Of a stretch of DNA of 22,956 bases, positions 6,711-13,527 are shown in pieces. This DNA comes from a virus, in IMG/VR virus record IMGVR_UViG_3300009076_000053, positions 1-22,956 of that record; one strand, given 5' to 3'. Positions within the stretch are counted from its first letter, which is position 1, and each line of letters begins with the position of its first letter. Both the position numbers and the translations under genes were made by a program. The notes below the pieces were generated by a model that was given only the letters and a program-made list of their open reading frames with translations, searched no databases and was not told where the DNA came from.

Positions 6711-7560
6711 AGATTCTGTCCTCTATATAATCGTAAAGATTTCGTTTAGCTTCCCAGCCCAAGTCCTTGAGTTTCTTAGAGTTTAGCTCGCCATCCATAC
6801 GATTACCATGAGCAGGAGGCATCATGTCAGCCTCTAAATCAAACATATCAGTAAGCTCGAGGATGCTAAACTTCGAATCATGACCAATACCATAACCATC
6901 ACCATACCCCTCAAATCCAGCAATATACAGCCCATCGACCACATCATCAATATGAGTGAAGTTCCGCAGCTGTGTTCCTGGGTATGTGACGGGCAAACTA
7001 TGAGCGCCTTCTTGATACATTCTTAGGAACTTACCCACAACTGTAGCATACTTACCGTTAGACCTTTCGTGATCACCATATACGTTGTAGAAGTATACGA
7101 TAACATGATTGAGGTCATTCCATTGAGAAAACGCCTTTAGATACTCAGTATTCTGGGCTTTGGTGTAAGCATAGGGACTCATGCTCTTACCGTTACCCTC
7201 AACCGCAAACTTAGTTGACGACCCAGAGTATATCAGCTTACAATTACCATCATTAGCGAAATTGACCACATGAGGAAACGCATGGTAATTATATTCCATC
7301 ACTTTATTAAAATCATCAAAACTTTGCTCAACCCTAGAATACTCTCCCAAGTGGTAGATATAATCAAAGTCACTTGGGTCAAATAAAGACCGAAGCTGAT
7401 GGCTTTCCAAAGTGTGGTACTCCACGCCCTCATGGTGATTTCGTATATCACCGTTTGAGTAGTTATCAATGCTTGTGACCCTATGCCCAAGCTCGACCAG
7501 TCGCTCACATAATGCGGAGCCGATAAAGCCAGCTCCGCCAGTGACCAACACGCTACTCAT
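6700..7560 (-). CDS. NAD-dependent sugar epimerase/dehydratase (extended SDR)
   Basis: A 286-residue protein of the extended short-chain dehydrogenase family that acts on nucleotide sugars (GalE/RmlB-like). It has the NAD-binding GGAGFIGS loop at residues 8-15, an acidic ribose-binding D at IDNYSNGD (32), the YSGSS strand with the catalytic Ser at about 114-115, and Y130-x3-K134 (YAYTK). The substrate half carries RNFTHIDDVVDGLY, typical of UDP-sugar epimerases. The ATG at 7560 gives the usual start just before the first strand (MSSVLVTGG); it has GAGGAGATGG upstream and overlaps the thyX stop by 8 bases. Which sugar it converts cannot be told. It likely supplies a donor for the neighbouring glycosyltransferases. 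Confidence 0.9.
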   Translation of the reverse strand: MSSVLVTGGAGFIGSALCERLVELGHRVTSIDNYSNGDIRNHHEGVEYHTLESHQLRSLFDPSDFDYIYHLGEYSRVEQSFDDFNKVMEYNYHAFPHVVNFANDGNCKLIYSGSSTKFAVEGNGKSMSPYAYTKAQNTEYLKAFSQWNDLNHVIVYFYNVYGDHERSNGKYATVVGKFLRMYQEGAHSLPVTYPGTQLRNFTHIDDVVDGLYIAGFEGYGDGYGIGHDSKFSILELTDMFDLEADMMPPAHGNRMDGELNSKKLKDLGWEAKRNLYDYIEDRIFES

Positions 7561-8263
7561 CGCCCATCTCCTCAACTGCCAATGCGACATCAGGGAAGTG
7601 TTGCTTAATTATCGACCAGCATTCATCAGCTATGACCATATGCTCTTTCTGTGTTCCATTTCCTCGTCGCAGGTCGCAGTAGTGTACCCATGACCGCAGA
7701 GAACCGGCCATATACAGCGTGGTTTCCGTATTTCCCTCAGGCAGTACAGCTCGAGCCTGTTCCTTAGCGATGCCATTAGACAGCGCCCATTGGTACGCTT
7801 CTTTAGCGGCATTCATTGATTGCTTCTGCTTCATATTCCACGCTTCGACAAGACGGTCGCCATTAGAAGATTCAGTCGATTCACCGCCCCTGCCATAATC
7901 ATCAGAGATAATCTCAATAGAATTTTGACGGTTCTTAGGATCCTGTAAACGAGCTATCCTAGTCGTGAATGATTCACTCTCGGCATAACGCTGAGAAAAC
8001 TCTTGGAATGAGAATGACCGATGGCGTATAATCTGCCGCGATATATCTCGGGTAGTGGTAATTGACATAGTCATGTGTACCATTTCTAGAGGCGACCAAT
8101 GATTCTCTCTAATCAGATACCGGACTAGCTTGCCAGCAGTCTTGGTATTATTCTGATTAGCGGGATTACTGACTCGGGCTGAATATGCTACCAGCTCCTC
8201 GGCTGAATAACAACCAGTTTCTGCTGTTGGCTTACTAACTGCGATCAATTTAACTCTGCTCAT
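7553..8263 (-). CDS. thyX: Flavin-dependent thymidylate synthase ThyX
   Basis: A 236-residue protein. ThyX makes dTMP from dUMP using methylene-tetrahydrofolate, with FAD and NADPH. The diagnostic RHR-x7-S motif is complete at 80-90 (RHRSFSFQEFS, followed by QRY). Other ThyX features are HWSPLEMVHMTM at 55-66, where the His and Glu shape the flavin pocket, and RAVLPEGNTETTLYMAGSLRSW near the C-terminal active-site region, with an R at the usual LP-x-N/T-x position. The ATG at 8263 is preferred over the longer frame; GGGAAG precedes it. T4 itself uses the unrelated Td enzyme, so ThyX marks this as a different lineage. It supplies thymidine alongside NrdA/NrdB. Confidence 0.93.
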   Translation of the reverse strand: MSRVKLIAVSKPTAETGCYSAEELVAYSARVSNPANQNNTKTAGKLVRYLIRENHWSPLEMVHMTMSITTTRDISRQIIRHRSFSFQEFSQRYAESESFTTRIARLQDPKNRQNSIEIISDDYGRGGESTESSNGDRLVEAWNMKQKQSMNAAKEAYQWALSNGIAKEQARAVLPEGNTETTLYMAGSLRSWVHYCDLRRGNGTQKEHMVIADECWSIIKQHFPDVALAVEEMGDE

Positions 8264-8642
8264 ATTCTTCCCGTATTCCTCTGTATTCAAGTTCCAAATT
8301 AAACGCTTTGCGATACGTATCACCAATCGTCTTTACATTTTTCAACACTGCCTCAATATGGTCGGTGCTCATATCGCATAATCTATTCCACTTCAGTGGC
8401 TCATCACCGTTTATACCATAACTCCCCCACTCAACCGCTTCTCGCACTTCAATGAATGGGTCGGTATCCCAGACATTAAGGTATTTCTCATCACCGTGAG
8501 CAGAAGCGCGATGATACGCTAGTCCGCCATCTACCATATAGGTTTTGCCATTGGCATCTACATGCTCTCGGTAATCATGACGATGGCGCGAATACAAAAT
8601 CGTGCCATCAGGAGTCTGTAGAGAGTTCCTAACTAAATTCAT
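8250..8642 (-). CDS. Conserved phage protein (NSLQTPDGT type)
   Basis: A 130-residue protein. The opening NSLQTPDGTILYSRHRHDYR, then DANGKTYMVDGGLAYHR, DPFIEVREAVEWGSYG, PLKWNRLCDMSTDHI and ELEYR follow the plan of a family widespread in T4-like and other large phages, of unknown function. Several His and Asp residues in SRHRHDY could suit a metal or nucleic-acid site, but this is not established. It overlaps the methyltransferase stop by ATGA and overlaps thyX by 14 bases. Confidence 0.75.
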   Translation of the reverse strand: MNLVRNSLQTPDGTILYSRHRHDYREHVDANGKTYMVDGGLAYHRASAHGDEKYLNVWDTDPFIEVREAVEWGSYGINGDEPLKWNRLCDMSTDHIEAVLKNVKTIGDTYRKAFNLELEYRGIREEYEQS

Positions 8643-9271
8643 TTTATCACCTTTGCCCAGCTACTGTCAGAAAAATTAAAGTCAACCCCACCAAGAACTT
8701 CATCAATCGCCTTGATGGTTCCAGGGAACTGACTATCAATGGTCGCCCAATTACCCCTACTATCAATATTGAGGAATTTATAATCGTGTCCAGCTATTAT
8801 ACCTCCTTTCTTCAATTTAGGCAAGTATAATTCAATATCTTGTTTAACAGATTCATATGAATGATTGCCGTCAATGTAAATAAAGTCTACCGAATTATCT
8901 GGCCAGAGGTGGTGGCACTTGTGGCTATAGTTCTTATACTCCCAAACCTTGGGGTGGAATCCATGTCGCCATTGACGAGTATTGGTCTCGAACTCCGTAC
9001 GAACTGCTTCCCACGTTCGGTTTCCTTCATTATTAGACTCTTCCTCACCTTCCCACGGATCAATACAGTGTATTGAATTGAAGATACCGCTCATAGCAAA
9101 AATAGCAGTAGATTCCCCCATATATGATCCGATCTCAATCATATTCAACCCACCCTGCATCTTAAGATTGCGGATCGTAGATATAAGCTCGATCAAACCA
9201 AAGAAGTATTGGTTGTGCGCCGTATCACGAAACTTAGCAGAAGGATTAAACCTTAGCCCATTTCCACTCAT
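8639..9271 (-). CDS. Class I SAM-dependent methyltransferase
   Basis: A 210-residue protein with the Methyltransf_24 pattern: motif I IEIGSYMGEST (45-55), an acidic residue ending the second strand in HCIDPWEG (D71), VDFIYIDGNHSYESV with D134 and H137, and LPKLKKGGIIAGHDY at 150-164. Enzymes of this group often methylate sugars or small O-linked acceptors (macrocin O-methyltransferase relatives) and are common beside glycosyltransferases. The acceptor is not readable; a sugar hydroxyl is the best inference from the neighbours. No DNA-methylase motif (DPPY/NPPY) is present. It is coupled by ATGA to the genes on both sides. Confidence 0.85.
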   Translation of the reverse strand: MSGNGLRFNPSAKFRDTAHNQYFFGLIELISTIRNLKMQGGLNMIEIGSYMGESTAIFAMSGIFNSIHCIDPWEGEEESNNEGNRTWEAVRTEFETNTRQWRHGFHPKVWEYKNYSHKCHHLWPDNSVDFIYIDGNHSYESVKQDIELYLPKLKKGGIIAGHDYKFLNIDSRGNWATIDSQFPGTIKAIDEVLGGVDFNFSDSSWAKVIK

Positions 9272-9687
9272 TCACTTTCTCCCCAAAATATGTCAGGACG
9301 CTGATCGCCCTTGCCGTTCCAATATACTTTACAACCTGCCGCCTCAATTAGCGGAATGATTGCCGTTAAATTCTTGACACCCTGTTTACTGCCATTGAAG
9401 CAAAACGTACTGTTATCAATTTCATCAGAATTGCAGTATCGAGGGTGCCAATCCTCATCTTCATCCCAGGATGGTTCCCAGTCGCCTTCTTCTTCGATGT
9501 CTTGTTCATGATTGAATAGAACTTTCTCAAGGTCAATCTCCTCATCCATGTACTTACCTTCTTCATGCGCATCAGGAATCGCACCCCATGCGCAAGACTG
9601 GCAGCAAGGCAAACCCCATCCGCAATACCAACCCTCTTCCCGCAGAGTATCAAATAATACATCTAGATTATTCATCAGCTTACTCAT
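9268..9687 (-). CDS. DUF6891-like acidic protein with Cys-rich motif
   Basis: A 139-residue protein starting MSKLMNNLDVLFDTLREEGW. It has GLPCCQSCAWG, then LFNHEQDIEEE, WDEDEDWHPRY, STFCFNGS and later VYWNGKGDQRP. A CC-x2-C segment followed by a strand ending in H-xQD resembles DUF6891-type proteins of bacteria, whose role is unknown. The protein is very acidic (many D and E at about 55-85). The start at 9687 is chosen because ATGAGTAA overlaps the stop of the preceding small gene; a longer frame to 9774 would run through that gene. Confidence 0.65.
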   Translation of the reverse strand: MSKLMNNLDVLFDTLREEGWYCGWGLPCCQSCAWGAIPDAHEEGKYMDEEIDLEKVLFNHEQDIEEEGDWEPSWDEDEDWHPRYCNSDEIDNSTFCFNGSKQGVKNLTAIIPLIEAAGCKVYWNGKGDQRPDIFWGESE

Positions 9688-9829
9688 CGATCTTATTCCC
9701 GTAGTAGTCATGGGTGCCTGCATCATGATTCTTGCGGCGAGCATCAACATCTGATTGAGCGAGAACCGACCCATAAAGACCGATTATGATGCATGCTATC
9801 GTTACAATAATTGCGCCAAAAACTTCCAT
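9680..9829 (-). CDS. Small single-pass membrane protein, 49 residues
   Basis: ATG-GAA-GTT-TTT at 9829 opens a 49-codon frame: a hydrophobic N-terminal half (VFGAIIVTIACIIIGLYGSV) followed by a soluble charged tail (RRKNHDAGTHDYYGNKIDE). A very good AGAGGTGA lies four bases before the ATG and a promoter lies 28 bases upstream, so this short gene is well supported. Its TAA overlaps the next start. The family is not recognised; inner-membrane placement with the tail in the cytoplasm or periplasm is open. Confidence 0.75.
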   Translation of the reverse strand: MEVFGAIIVTIACIIIGLYGSVLAQSDVDARRKNHDAGTHDYYGNKIDE

Positions 9830-9856
9830 AGTTCACCTCTTCATAGTTATAGTTCA

Positions 9857-9885
9857 ATTATACTACATCCATGTACAAAAGTAAA
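9857..9885 (-). promoter_or_regulatory. Sigma70-type promoter, TTTACT-17-TATAAT
   Basis: On the minus strand, TTTACT (9885-9880), 17 bases, TATAAT (9862-9857). The -10 is perfect and the -35 weak, though a TTTAC-type -35 is typical of T4 early promoters. It lies in the 59-base gap between the two-domain glycosyltransferase and the small membrane-protein gene and would give a leader of about 20 bases. A TGCTTTA (MotA-box-like) is present but sits too far from the -10 for a T4 middle promoter. Confidence 0.65.
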
Positions 9886-9888
9886 GCA

Positions 9889-11547
9889 TTAATTCCTGGT
9901 GTTGTACGTGATCTCAGTAATGTACCAATGGTACCATCTACGGTATATATTGGCTCGGGCGACAGGGTCGTCAGCCTCAACCATAGCCCAAGTGAAGTCA
10001 AGGTCGTCAATATTACCTTCTATAACAGCATCCTGATACTCAGCATCACCGAACGCAACTACTTTAGCGTCATGTAACATTGCCTCTTGACCAACGCCAG
10101 AGTTGATCACATATACAGCGTCAACTTGGGGTATGACTTCATGGATGTTCAGGTTAGTGGTATATGAGACTCGATTATACTTTTGTATAATGCGTATTAG
10201 TGGATCCATTGACTGGAGGTTGGCAGGATGACCTTTGAATATGATATCAGGTCTATTGGCATCTGCGTCAGCCCATTTACACAGAGCCTCCACAAATTCA
10301 GGTACAGTTATGTCAGCATGATTGAGGATAGTCTCGTCATGCGGCAGCTGTAGTGGGACAAAGATAGTTGGGGAGTTGATTCTTGGTGCCTTGCTATCTT
10401 TGGGTTGCGCGAACTTAGTACCGCCTTGAATCGCATAATCACGCATGGTATTGAACGCTTCTTCAGTGTACATCATATCTGACTTGAATGTATCTAAGAA
10501 TGCAGCACCGCCGCCCCATCCCCATCTATCAATAGTGAATAACCAAGGGAACACCGTCTGCATGTAGAATTTAGTTTTATTCTTAATGAGACCACCCCAT
10601 TGAGGTTTCTCCGTATGTGGCACCAATAGAGAAACATCAGGGTCTAACATTCCTTCGATAGTTGAGTTGAACATCCATCGCGGGAGCTCTATTGTCAAAT
10701 CACAGTTTACGCTATCGGCGAAGTTAGCCCAATGCTGTCTAATCTCGGGCAGAGGAGCGTCAGAACGAATCTGTAGACCAAACCTTTTGAAAGGAATATC
10801 AAGTCTCGGCTTTAGTAGTACAGTCTTCGCAGCTCGAAGTTTTGTTATCCCCATCTGAGCAAACTCTATCTTCTTGTTCACATAGGTCGGATTGTCATAT
10901 TTCCTTGGACCCTTGCCAGTCCAGATAGCAGTACCTTCGACAAACTCCCAGTCCATAAATTCGTTATCAAAGATAGCAACATGCTCTTCCGGAACTTGCT
11001 TGAATACGTGTGACAATGCAATCTGATCAGCGAACCAGTTTAGGGGCAACCCAGCAAGAGTATCCCGTATCCCGTTGGCTATATTCATCACACCTTTGGT
11101 GAAGTATACAGCGCCGGCAGCAACCTTCATACCTTCGTGCGATTCGTTCGGTCTAGGGAAATACCCGCAAGGCTGCATTGTTGGGAATTTGAAGTTCTTC
11201 ATCACAAGGCAATCAATATCAAGCACCATCACGCGACCAGCAGAATCAAGTATAGTGGGCAGAACATTAAATCTTAGGCACGCATAGTACGTGCGCTTCT
11301 GGTCACCGGTCAACGCAGAGATGTCAGCATCATCAAACGTAAATGTCACAGCTCGGTCAGTCACGGCATTGACAATGCCCGCCAATGACAGAACTTTTTG
11401 GGTTGGGTTGGTTACATGTATATGAGTGTCGAACCCAGCCTTACTTGACGATATACAAAAAGGGAGTCCATGCTCCATGAAATACGCGCTGTCAGCCGCT
11501 GCAAAGATTACTGAGCCAAGAGGTAACTCACCGTATAACTCTTGCAT
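9889..11547 (-). CDS. Two-domain glycosyltransferase: GT-A plus capsule-synthesis domain
   Basis: A 552-residue protein with two unrelated-looking halves. The first, about 1-250, looks like a GT-A glycosyltransferase: a D-x-D at 110-112 in RVMVLDIDCLVM, and WFADQIALSHV at 171-181, as in GT8-like enzymes where a late DQ lies in the pocket. The second, about 250-540, ends with the signature of the Capsule_synth (KpsS/KpsC-like) group: IFVPLQLPHDE at 395-405, DIIFKGHP at 434-441, NSGVGQEAMLHDAKVVAFGDAEY at 482-504. In bacteria such domains transfer Kdo or act in capsule linker synthesis. The fusion suggests one protein adding two sugars in sequence. It is followed by a promoter and preceded by a second GT8-like gene at one base. 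Confidence 0.75.
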   Translation of the reverse strand: MQELYGELPLGSVIFAAADSAYFMEHGLPFCISSSKAGFDTHIHVTNPTQKVLSLAGIVNAVTDRAVTFTFDDADISALTGDQKRTYYACLRFNVLPTILDSAGRVMVLDIDCLVMKNFKFPTMQPCGYFPRPNESHEGMKVAAGAVYFTKGVMNIANGIRDTLAGLPLNWFADQIALSHVFKQVPEEHVAIFDNEFMDWEFVEGTAIWTGKGPRKYDNPTYVNKKIEFAQMGITKLRAAKTVLLKPRLDIPFKRFGLQIRSDAPLPEIRQHWANFADSVNCDLTIELPRWMFNSTIEGMLDPDVSLLVPHTEKPQWGGLIKNKTKFYMQTVFPWLFTIDRWGWGGGAAFLDTFKSDMMYTEEAFNTMRDYAIQGGTKFAQPKDSKAPRINSPTIFVPLQLPHDETILNHADITVPEFVEALCKWADADANRPDIIFKGHPANLQSMDPLIRIIQKYNRVSYTTNLNIHEVIPQVDAVYVINSGVGQEAMLHDAKVVAFGDAEYQDAVIEGNIDDLDFTWAMVEADDPVARANIYRRWYHWYITEITYNTRN

Positions 11548-11548
11548 A

Positions 11549-12277
11549 CTAATTACCTATTATGTTATATTTGACGTTACCTTCACCCGCATAATCCGCA
11601 GGATCATACCCATTTTCTTTGGCCATATGTACGTATGCCCAGAATAATTCAACATGTTCAGCTTTAGGGTGTTCTTCTGCCAATCCAGTGAACCAAGATG
11701 GCTTCCATGGTTGAGTTGGCATATGGGTGTAGTGTAACTGCTTAAATGGAAACGTATCACCATCATGACTATTCCACTCAGGATGCAGCGAACCGACTAG
11801 ATTTGGTGTTTTTACAAAGTACTGTATGAACTGATGATGGGCAGTTGCGTGGACTTTCCATTGTTCTGTGGGTGCTATAAACCCTTTGAACTTAGAGCAA
11901 TCAAAAAGGATAACGCAGAACTCTTTTCCGCCGAACCGCTTTCCGTCTCGGGCAAGCATGTAGTGATCGCCCATGTCCATATCGAACAACTCGCCGATAT
12001 CATGAAAATTTAGCATATCAACGTCAGTGTATATCGCTCGCCCTTCGAAGTTACAATGCTCGGGGATAGCCCATCGGAATCCTGAAAATGGAGTTGACCA
12101 ATTCTGATCAGCAAAGCCATGCCAGTATGACGACTCGTCATTTGTTTGCCGCATCCATACTATTTCTAGTTCGCGATCAGTTTCCTTGCGCAAGGAATAC
12201 TCATACGCCGCCTCAATCAACGCATCCTCACCATTCGATGACGAACCAATATACAGTCTAATCTTTTCCGAACTCAT
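11549..12277 (-). CDS. GT8-like glycosyltransferase (GT-A fold)
   Basis: A 242-residue protein. The N-terminal RLYIGSSSNGEDALIEAAYE (7-26) matches the first strand and helix of GT8-like enzymes, which read IYIGYDxRE. WSTPFSGFRWAIPE at 60-73 leads to the metal site D85-V-D87 in AIYTDVDMLN. LFDCSKF at about 125 and a C-terminal LHYTHMPTQPW, with a His available as third metal ligand, complete the pattern. Donor and acceptor are unknown. The ATG at 12277 is preferred over one two codons earlier because AAGAGAA sits about nine bases before it. The first 20 bases overlap the sulfotransferase gene, and a perfect promoter lies about 100 bases upstream inside that gene. Confidence 0.75.
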   Translation of the reverse strand: MSSEKIRLYIGSSSNGEDALIEAAYEYSLRKETDRELEIVWMRQTNDESSYWHGFADQNWSTPFSGFRWAIPEHCNFEGRAIYTDVDMLNFHDIGELFDMDMGDHYMLARDGKRFGGKEFCVILFDCSKFKGFIAPTEQWKVHATAHHQFIQYFVKTPNLVGSLHPEWNSHDGDTFPFKQLHYTHMPTQPWKPSWFTGLAEEHPKAEHVELFWAYVHMAKENGYDPADYAGEGNVKYNIIGN

Positions 12278-12872
12278 AACCATATTCTCTTATCTCGTTG
12301 TGGAATAAAGAAGCAACAAAGTCAATGTCATCCTTATCATAATACTCTGTGTAGTGACTTCTTTCAGTTTTCTTCAGTTTAGTATTATAGCGTAAATCCT
12401 TAGGAATGTCAACTCCAGTGATTAATTGAATCCACCCATAAAGGATATCTAAATTCTCATAAAAGAAAACATCAACAACCGGCTTATCATCGACAGTGTA
12501 GTTTGCCCAATCTGTAGGCAGCAGGGATGCATTCGATCGTAGATATTTACCAAAGTCTTGCTCCGCAATCCCAGGGAGGTGGGGTTTGATTACGGAATGC
12601 CACCTGAACGCGCTGACGCATTTATCCCATGGGTTGCGCTCAATGGCAATCTTCATATAAGACGCCCACTGTTCTGGATACAGACTCTTGATTTGATGAC
12701 ATGACATATGCCCCAACCCACTATTATCATTGAGTTGAGGCGTTCCGTCAGTAGGTGAACCTGTACATACGTCATCAGGTCCAAGGTGAGGCGACATCAG
12801 GCTCTCAAATGTTGAGCCAGATATCTTACGATTCTTCAGAAATATGAATCGGTGTTTGTTTGATATTATCAT
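12258..12872 (-). CDS. Sulfotransferase-like protein (Sulfotransfer_2 type)
   Basis: A 204-residue protein with the two PAPS-binding motifs of the carbohydrate sulfotransferase fold: a 5'-phosphosulfate loop near the start, RFIFLKNRKISGSTFESLM (8-26), and a 3'-phosphate site AIERNPWDKCVSAFRW (76-91) containing the R-x7-S pair R79 and S87. The C-terminal KTERSHYTEYYDKDDIDFVA and REYGYEF resemble family-2 sulfotransferases, where this part closes the fold. Such enzymes move sulfate from PAPS to a sugar hydroxyl. The first loop has K-I-S-G-S-T rather than the classic K-x2-GT-T, so activity is not assured. It lies upstream of two glycosyltransferases, suggesting a sulfated glycan. It overlaps the GIY-YIG gene by 47 bases. 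Confidence 0.8.
   Translation of the reverse strand: MIISNKHRFIFLKNRKISGSTFESLMSPHLGPDDVCTGSPTDGTPQLNDNSGLGHMSCHQIKSLYPEQWASYMKIAIERNPWDKCVSAFRWHSVIKPHLPGIAEQDFGKYLRSNASLLPTDWANYTVDDKPVVDVFFYENLDILYGWIQLITGVDIPKDLRYNTKLKKTERSHYTEYYDKDDIDFVASLFHNEIREYGYEFGKD
12384..12412 (-). promoter_or_regulatory. Perfect sigma70 promoter inside the sulfotransferase gene
   Basis: On the minus strand, TTGACA (12412-12407), 17 bases, TATAAT (12389-12384), with no mismatch in either hexamer. It lies within codons for GVDIPKDLRYNT of the sulfotransferase. The start near 12377 would give a leader of about 100 bases to the GT8-like gene, allowing the two glycosyltransferases to be made without the sulfotransferase. 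It may be chance, but the other exact matches in the window lie in gene gaps. Confidence 0.6.
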
Positions 12873-13314
12873 TATTAAAGTCTTCCTTCAATGCACTTAT
12901 ATGTTTGGCGTGAATTTTACAGCCGATAAACTCGTTGTAATAGTTATCACGCAGGAGCACATCATACTCGAACTGCAATTTAGCTTCAAAGTATGAGCAT
13001 TCGCCCTTAGTACGGCACAGCTTCAGTATCTCTCTTTTGAACGGAACGCCTGTAGCGACACGTTCCTTTACCTGTTCACTTGAGCCAAAATACTTCTTCC
13101 AATCGGATTGTACTTTAGTCTTAACCCTACGCTTTCGGGTCTTTGTGACAGGTAATGTTTTCGGTCTCCAGAAGAACTTCTTACCGATATACGACTTGCC
13201 TGTTTCCAGATCCGTAACACGATAGCAGAAGCCGACCCACTTCTTCAGTTCTTCTTCATCAGGGTCATAAGGTTTATGTTCAAAATTCCAAGGAATATCC
13301 CACGGGTTTGCCAT
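12826..13314 (-). CDS. SegE-like GIY-YIG nuclease family protein
   Basis: A 162-residue protein. The front MANPWDIPWNFEHKPYDPDE leads to VGFCYRVTDLETGKSYIGKK (27-46), a GIY...YIG-type pair, followed by a basic stretch (KTRKRRVKTK), SDWKKYFGSS (70-79), FKREIL and a Glu in SYFEAKLQFEYDVL, where the single catalytic Glu of the fold would sit. This is the plan of the SegE_GIY-YIG group of T4-like phages (Pfam, from recall). Such proteins may be homing or nicking endonucleases, or domesticated phage nucleases. It is not inside another gene. Its end overlaps the sulfotransferase start by 47 bases. Confidence 0.7.
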   Translation of the reverse strand: MANPWDIPWNFEHKPYDPDEEELKKWVGFCYRVTDLETGKSYIGKKFFWRPKTLPVTKTRKRRVKTKVQSDWKKYFGSSEQVKERVATGVPFKREILKLCRTKGECSYFEAKLQFEYDVLLRDNYYNEFIGCKIHAKHISALKEDFNNDNIKQTPIHISEES

Positions 13315-13317
13315 ATA

Positions 13318-13521
13318 TTAGTCCAAATCAGAATATAAATCATCATGATCCGGATCCATGTCCAAATCATCCTCTTCGTCAATATTACTTATATCAACTT
13401 CACTTCCGCACATTGGACAATAGATTGGCTGGTCTTCATTTACGTGTTCTGGTACAGTCTGGATGATTGTATATTCCGCACCACAATCATCACATTCCAG
13501 TTCGTAAGTTACTTCTTGCAT
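13318..13521 (-). CDS. Small zinc-ribbon protein with acidic tail
   Basis: A 67-residue protein. C10-x2-C13 (ECDDCGA) and C35-x2-C38 (YCPMCGS) form a typical zinc ribbon, and the last 25 residues are almost all D and E. Such small ribbon proteins in phages may bind RNA polymerase, nucleic acid or other proteins; nothing here decides. AAGGA lies nine bases before the ATG. It starts 6 bases after the nrdB stop. Confidence 0.75.
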   Translation of the reverse strand: MQEVTYELECDDCGAEYTIIQTVPEHVNEDQPIYCPMCGSEVDISNIDEEDDLDMDPDHDDLYSDLD

Positions 13522-13527
13522 TTGGTG

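Noticed and set aside
9880-9888. MotA box (TGCTTTA) for a T4 middle promoter
   Set aside because: It is 19 bases from the -10 hexamer, too far for the T4 spacing of about 12; the same bases serve better as a -35-like TTTACT.
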